Of a DNA stretch of 10,836 bases, positions 7,833 to 10,836 are shown one piece after another. Under the pieces are notes generated by a model. That model saw only the letters and a program-made list of their open reading frames with translations. It was not told where the DNA came from and did no database searches. This stretch comes from Selenomonadaceae bacterium (GTDB lineage Bacteria; Bacillota; Negativicutes; Selenomonadales; Selenomonadaceae). The DNA is taken from NCBI GenBank assembly GCA_017390245.1, contig JAFPCE010000218.1:1-10836 (forward strand), read 5' to 3'. The position numbers and the translations under genes were made by a program. Numbering within the stretch: the first letter of the stretch is position 1; each line of letters begins with the position of its first letter.

Positions 7833-7837
7833 CACCT
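7833..7837 (-). promoter_or_regulatory. Ribosome binding site that fixes the start of GT41 copy 2
   Basis: AGGTG on the minus strand lies 6 bases before ATG 7826. The in-frame GTG of the longer frame is part of this site, which argues against initiation there. Confidence 0.7.
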
Positions 7838-7856
7838 AATAGTGTTATATATGAGT

Positions 7857-8119
7857 AAAATAAATTATTTTTCTGTTGCCTGCCCCCGACCGCCCGCCCC
7901 TTTACAGGTCCTGCCTGTACCACGAAAAATAATTTATTTTCCCCAAGACAAGATATTTATCATCAAGCTCTTACTTTATCTGCTCATAAAACAATTTTTT
8001 CTTCAGATAAGTCATTTATTTGTGGTCAAACTCTCAATCTACCTGCACCACGAAAAAAAAATTATTTTCTAAAAGGCAAAAGCAGGTATGCGATTTGGGC
8101 GGGCGGTGGGGGCAGGCAA
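7857..8119. repeat. Nested inverted/direct repeat element filling the intergenic region
   Basis: The 308-base gap between the phosphatase and GT41 copy 2 is occupied by a structured non-coding element. A perfect 17-base inverted repeat, AAAATAAATTATTTTTC (7857-7873) and its complement (7924-7940), encloses a C-rich arm. That arm (7876-7900, TTGCCTGCCCCCGACCGCCC onward) reappears inverted as a G-rich arm at 8097-8119, with one mismatch and one missing base. A 23-base unit beginning ACCACGAAAAA occurs at 7919-7941 and again in direct orientation at 8047-8069, with 21 of 23 bases alike. Local hairpins adjoin both units: TACAGG/CCTGTA at 7903-7919, and TACCTGC/GCAGGTA at 8040-8046 and 8082-8088, the latter enclosing the second unit. 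No coding frame here is credible. It may be a palindromic mobile repeat remnant or a regulatory RNA leader for the glycosylation cassette. I could not identify a clear sigma-A promoter within it. Confidence 0.75.
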
Positions 8120-8134
8120 GCGTCACTCTTTCTC

Positions 8135-8761
8135 TTAACTAAGCATAGCTGCTTTTGCCAAATACTTTTTCAACAAAGTATTTAATTCTGCCTCTGTGGT
8201 GGCATGGTGTGCTGCAGCTTTGACTGCTTTGGGGGCGGCTGGGTGGGTGATGCTTACTGCGATGCCTATGTCTGCTTGTTCCAGTGCTTCCACATCGTTA
8301 TTGCCATCTCCGATGAATATCACATAGCAGCCCTCTTGCTGGTATTGCTGCACCACCTCCAGCTTGCTGAGTATAGTCTTTACTCCTGTGACCTGTCCCT
8401 GTTCCAGCTTTGCTTCTGAGGCATGAACCTTACAGCCAAAGCCTGCTGCTAATTTTTCTATCCAGCAATATAGATTGCTGGTGGCAATAGCACACATTGC
8501 CTGGTGCTGACGGATAAATGCCCTGATACTGTCATAAACCGGCATTGCCGCCAATATCTCCTGTACTTCCTCCACTGGCAGATGACATAACAAATGCACC
8601 CTTTGCTGAAAAGATTCCTCAAAGGGCACATTTCCCTGGATAGTGGCCTCTGTGAGGGCCTCTATATCCTGTTCTATATGAAAATATTTGGCAATTCTGG
8701 GGAGAGACTCTTCTTTAGTCAAAGTCCCATCCAGATCAAAAATAAACTTTATCTTCATCAT
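8135..8761 (-). CDS. HAD-superfamily phosphatase, phosphoserine phosphatase-like
   Basis: Predicted cytoplasmic Mg-dependent phosphomonoesterase of 208 residues, close to the usual SerB length. All four HAD motifs are visible: FDLDGTLT at 8-15 (nucleophile Asp9, acid/base Asp11), IATSN at 92-96, Lys133 in LSKLE, and GDGNNDVEAL at 151-160. The helical segment between motifs I and II (about 17-85) fits a C1-type cap as in SerB. The substrate cannot be read from sequence. Phosphoserine is possible, but a sugar or lipid phosphate is equally plausible given the glycosylation neighbours. Its ATG lies 20 bases from the stop of the upstream TPR gene, so the two are co-transcribed. The start is uncertain by one codon (ATGATG), and the ribosome binding site is weak (AGG 11 bases upstream). 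The last residue lies just before the repeat element; no intrinsic terminator is evident. Confidence 0.88.
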   Translation of the reverse strand: MMKIKFIFDLDGTLTKEESLPRIAKYFHIEQDIEALTEATIQGNVPFEESFQQRVHLLCHLPVEEVQEILAAMPVYDSIRAFIRQHQAMCAIATSNLYCWIEKLAAGFGCKVHASEAKLEQGQVTGVKTILSKLEVVQQYQQEGCYVIFIGDGNNDVEALEQADIGIAVSITHPAAPKAVKAAAHHATTEAELNTLLKKYLAKAAMLS

Positions 8762-8780
8762 CTGACTGCTTGCCTGAATA

Positions 8781-9725
8781 TTACCAATGCTGCTTCATCA
8801 GGTACAGCAGCCCAAAATCTGCTGGCTGCAGCTTGCTGGCATACTCTGCTGCCTGCTCCTGCTGGCCCTGGCTTAAGCACACATAAACCATGTTCCGCAA
8901 AGTATCCTGGTCCAGGCCGTCCATTTCCAGAGCCTTTAACAAAAATGCTGCTGCACCAGTATAATCATCTGCCTGATAACAGCCTGCTGCAAAAGCATTT
9001 AACAGCTTAATCTTTTCACTCATGGAGATTTCCTGGGACATAATCCTGGTAATAGCACCTTCTGCCGCAGCAGCTGCTTCAGAATCCTTGTCCTCAGCTT
9101 CTTCTGAGAGCCACTCTGCCTCTTCTGCAGTATTTTCCTGAGACAGATGCTTAGTTTTAGCTAAAATATTCTTCAATTTATCCAGTGCAGATACTGGCTC
9201 TGCTGGTGCTTCTGCCTGAGCAGCAGCCTGCATTTGCTGCCATTGCTGATAATATGCCTCAACTGCAGGATATTTAGCTCTTGCCTCTGGCATGGACTCA
9301 TATTCTGCCATCAGCTGCTGGAGACCATCCTCTGCTTCATTGCTAAACTCATTGGTGGCATTTAAAGCCTTCTCCACCAGCTGGAGACTCTGATCAGCTT
9401 TGCCTTCAGCTACGCAAATGCGGGCCAGCAGTACCAATATAGCTGGCAAAAGCTTGCCAGCCTGGAAATTCAAGGCATTATTTACCCATTTGGTAGCACG
9501 CTCCAAATCACCAGTAGCATAGTAGCACAGTGCTCCCCAATACATGCACTCTGCATCCATCTTGTGGAGCTGGGCCATTTCTGCCATAACATCCATAGCA
9601 TCCACATACTGCCCCTGAGACAGCAGTGCCTGCATCTGCTCCTTATACTGCAAAAATGTTTTATTTTTCTTGTTATCTAATTTCTTTGCCTTGTTATTGG
9701 CAATTTTATTTTTAAACTTGGCCAT
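8781..9725 (-). CDS. TPR-repeat protein, no catalytic domain seen
   Basis: Predicted soluble protein of 314 residues, probably a protein-protein interaction scaffold. The N-terminus (1-24) is very Lys/Asn-rich. TPR-like helical pairs follow at about 34-125, for example ALLSQGQYVDAMDVMAEM, CMYWGALCYYATGDLERATKWVNNAL and VLLARICVAEGKADQSLQLVEKAL. Residues about 165-225 form a low-complexity Ala/Glu/Gln-rich acidic linker. A second TPR-like block lies at about 240-300, with FAAGCYQADDYTGAAAFLLKALEMD and YVCLSQGQQEQAAEYASKL. There is no signal peptide or membrane segment. ATG at 9725 has GAGGG at 9734-9738, 8 bases upstream. It lies 52 bases after the TPR-glycosyltransferase fragment and 19 bases before the phosphatase. 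Its position between glycosylation genes suggests a role in acceptor recognition or enzyme assembly, but nothing in the protein proves this. Confidence 0.8.
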   Translation of the reverse strand: MAKFKNKIANNKAKKLDNKKNKTFLQYKEQMQALLSQGQYVDAMDVMAEMAQLHKMDAECMYWGALCYYATGDLERATKWVNNALNFQAGKLLPAILVLLARICVAEGKADQSLQLVEKALNATNEFSNEAEDGLQQLMAEYESMPEARAKYPAVEAYYQQWQQMQAAAQAEAPAEPVSALDKLKNILAKTKHLSQENTAEEAEWLSEEAEDKDSEAAAAAEGAITRIMSQEISMSEKIKLLNAFAAGCYQADDYTGAAAFLLKALEMDGLDQDTLRNMVYVCLSQGQQEQAAEYASKLQPADFGLLYLMKQHW

Positions 9726-9777
9726 AAACTATTCCCTCATCTTCTATCTTAAAAATTAATGTATTACTTACTATACC
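9726..9777 (-). other. Short spacer before the TPR gene
   Basis: This 52-base AT-rich gap carries the TPR gene's ribosome binding site (9734-9738). No hairpin followed by a T-run is seen, so read-through from the glycosyltransferase gene is likely. Confidence 0.5.
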
Positions 9778-10836
9778 TTATTGCAGCAGCCTGTCCACAG
9801 CAGACTGCGCCTCTTTCATGCTGCCCATAGCCTTGCGGCTTATCCCTGCTGGTATGCCAAAGAGCTGTACCTTGTATGCTTCTGGCAGCAGCACCTTCAT
9901 GAACTGCTGGCTCTGGCTGTCTACTGTCTCTATGCCCTGCTGTTTTGCCTGAGCTGCTAACAGATTGCTCATAAGCCTGATTTCCTTAGCTGCCTCAATG
10001 GCCGCTGCATCATAGTGGCCTGTTTGCAGGTAATCATTAGCAGCCAGGCATTTTTTATTCTTTAAATAATAGGCCAGTACCTTCTCATCCATTATATCAC
10101 CGATAACCTGGATAAGATATTCCCAGTCCTTGTCTCTGTCAAAATATTCCTGCAATATAGCAATAATATCTGCTGGTTCACTGCCCATAAGGCACAAATA
10201 CAAGCCCCGCACCAAATCAGGATGATAGGCATAAAACTCCAGTCCCTGGGCAAAGTACACAGCTGCCTGGTCTTTTTTGCCCCGCTGATAGCTGATATCT
10301 CCTAAAGCAGTATAAACCACTGGCATCAGCCGCAGTGAGCTGTCCTCCCGAAGCTTGCCTTCTTTCATCCTTTTCAGGACTTTCTCCCTCATTTTCAGTC
10401 CTTTATTTAAGGTTTTCTCTGCCTTTAGATAATCCTTTTGCCTCCACTGGAAACAGCCTTTTTCCAAGACATAGAGTTCCACATCTGGGAATTTTTCTAT
10501 AGCTTCATCTAGAACAGCTATAAGCTCATCTTCAGATTTACCCAGAGAAGCCATGGCACTGATAATAATCTCATATTCCAGTCCCTTTGCCCCTACCTGT
10601 ATAGTATTTCTTTCCAGTACCTTATAGCCGTATTCAATGGCCTTTTCGTATTCATCCAACCCATGATAGGCATCCCGCAGCTGCATGTAAATGCGCCCCA
10701 GCTCATAATCATCATTTTTCTCCAGGGCCTGCTTTTCTTTTTCTAAAAGTAAAGGCAGATTTCGCTGCCCCTTGGCTTTGATCAAACTGGAAGAATAGCC
10801 TGTATGCAAAATAGTCAATTCCTGATCAAAAACCAT
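9778..10836 (-). CDS. C-terminal TPR part of a family 2 glycosyltransferase (5' end outside window)
   Basis: 352 residues are visible, the first being a Met codon exactly at the window edge. Residues 8-26 (TILHTGYSSSLIKAKGQRN) fit the HTGY-Ser...Lys...Arg-Asn segment that closes the catalytic domain of TPR-containing family 2 glycosyltransferases, just before their TPR arrays. The Met at the edge is therefore probably internal, and the catalytic domain lies beyond 10836. TPR-like helical pairs follow: YELGRIYMQLRDAYHGLDEY (44-63) continuing into EKAIEYGYKVL, LYVLEKGCFQWRQKDYLKAE (121-140) continuing into KTLNKGL, and YTALGDISYQRGKKDQAAVY (175-194) continuing into FAQGLE. The last 100 residues are helical without a clear motif. 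It is the first visible gene of a run with the TPR protein and phosphatase. If the edge Met were the true start, this would be a glycosyltransferase lacking its catalytic half. Confidence 0.78.
   Translation of the reverse strand: MVFDQELTILHTGYSSSLIKAKGQRNLPLLLEKEKQALEKNDDYELGRIYMQLRDAYHGLDEYEKAIEYGYKVLERNTIQVGAKGLEYEIIISAMASLGKSEDELIAVLDEAIEKFPDVELYVLEKGCFQWRQKDYLKAEKTLNKGLKMREKVLKRMKEGKLREDSSLRLMPVVYTALGDISYQRGKKDQAAVYFAQGLEFYAYHPDLVRGLYLCLMGSEPADIIAILQEYFDRDKDWEYLIQVIGDIMDEKVLAYYLKNKKCLAANDYLQTGHYDAAAIEAAKEIRLMSNLLAAQAKQQGIETVDSQSQQFMKVLLPEAYKVQLFGIPAGISRKAMGSMKEAQSAVDRLLQ

Noticed and set aside
7936..8000. Possible sigma-28 flagellar promoter (TAAA...GATAA) ahead of GT41 copy 2
   Set aside because: The TAAA and GATAA elements on the minus strand are only 13 bases apart, too close for the usual spacing, and the GCC part is missing.
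8051..8069. Intrinsic terminator for the phosphatase gene at the long T-run on the minus strand
   Set aside because: The T-run is preceded only by an A/T-rich near-palindrome without a GC stem. It is more likely part of the repeat unit, although weak termination cannot be excluded.
7842..8072. Plus-strand frame of 76 codons in the intergenic element
   Set aside because: It has no ribosome binding site, is built almost entirely from the repeat arms, has biased Ile/Lys/Phe/Leu content from AT-rich DNA, and runs against every other gene. It is best explained by the repeats.
7857..8119. CRISPR array
   Set aside because: Only two direct copies of the 23-base unit exist, they are about 105 bases apart, and the arms are inverted repeats, which does not fit regular repeats and spacers.

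Overview
All genes in this window lie on the minus strand, so they are described in transcription order, from high coordinates to low. A secretin with a signal peptide and a PilP/GspC-like inner-membrane partner imply a cell with an outer membrane. The AGG-rich ribosome binding sites, low-to-moderate GC and SPINDLY-type glycosyltransferases together suggest a diderm Firmicute of the Negevicutes (Selenomonas/Anaerovibrio-like). That assignment is an inference; no rRNA or other marker gene is present.

Region 1 (10836 to 8135) holds three closely spaced genes: the C-terminal TPR part of a family 2 glycosyltransferase whose catalytic domain lies beyond the window edge, a stand-alone TPR protein, and a SerB-like HAD phosphatase. 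Region 2 (8134 to 7827) is a roughly 300-base non-coding stretch. It contains an unusual nested inverted/direct repeat element made of AT-rich near-palindromes and C-rich/G-rich arms.

Region 3 (7826 to 2346) is a protein glycosylation cassette. Two paralogous SPINDLY/OGT-type (GT41) transferases flank a fusion of a degenerate methyltransferase-like domain with a family 2 type glycosyltransferase. The first two genes are 12 bases apart and surely co-transcribed; the third follows after 117 bases containing a small hairpin.

Region 4 (2345 to 1) starts with a 230-base intergenic stretch carrying a plausible sigma-A promoter and two small hairpins. A PilP/GspC-like bitopic protein and a secretin follow; the secretin is cut off by the window start. 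These two probably form an outer-membrane channel module of a type IV pilus or type II secretion-like machine.

A reasonable reading is that regions 1 and 3 O-glycosylate an abundant surface protein (flagellin, pilin or another exported protein) in the cytoplasm, while region 4 builds a secretion or pilus port. The sequence does not show that the two are functionally linked. The observations most worth following up are the methyltransferase-like/glycosyltransferase fusion between twin GT41 enzymes, and the nested repeat element at 7857-8119.
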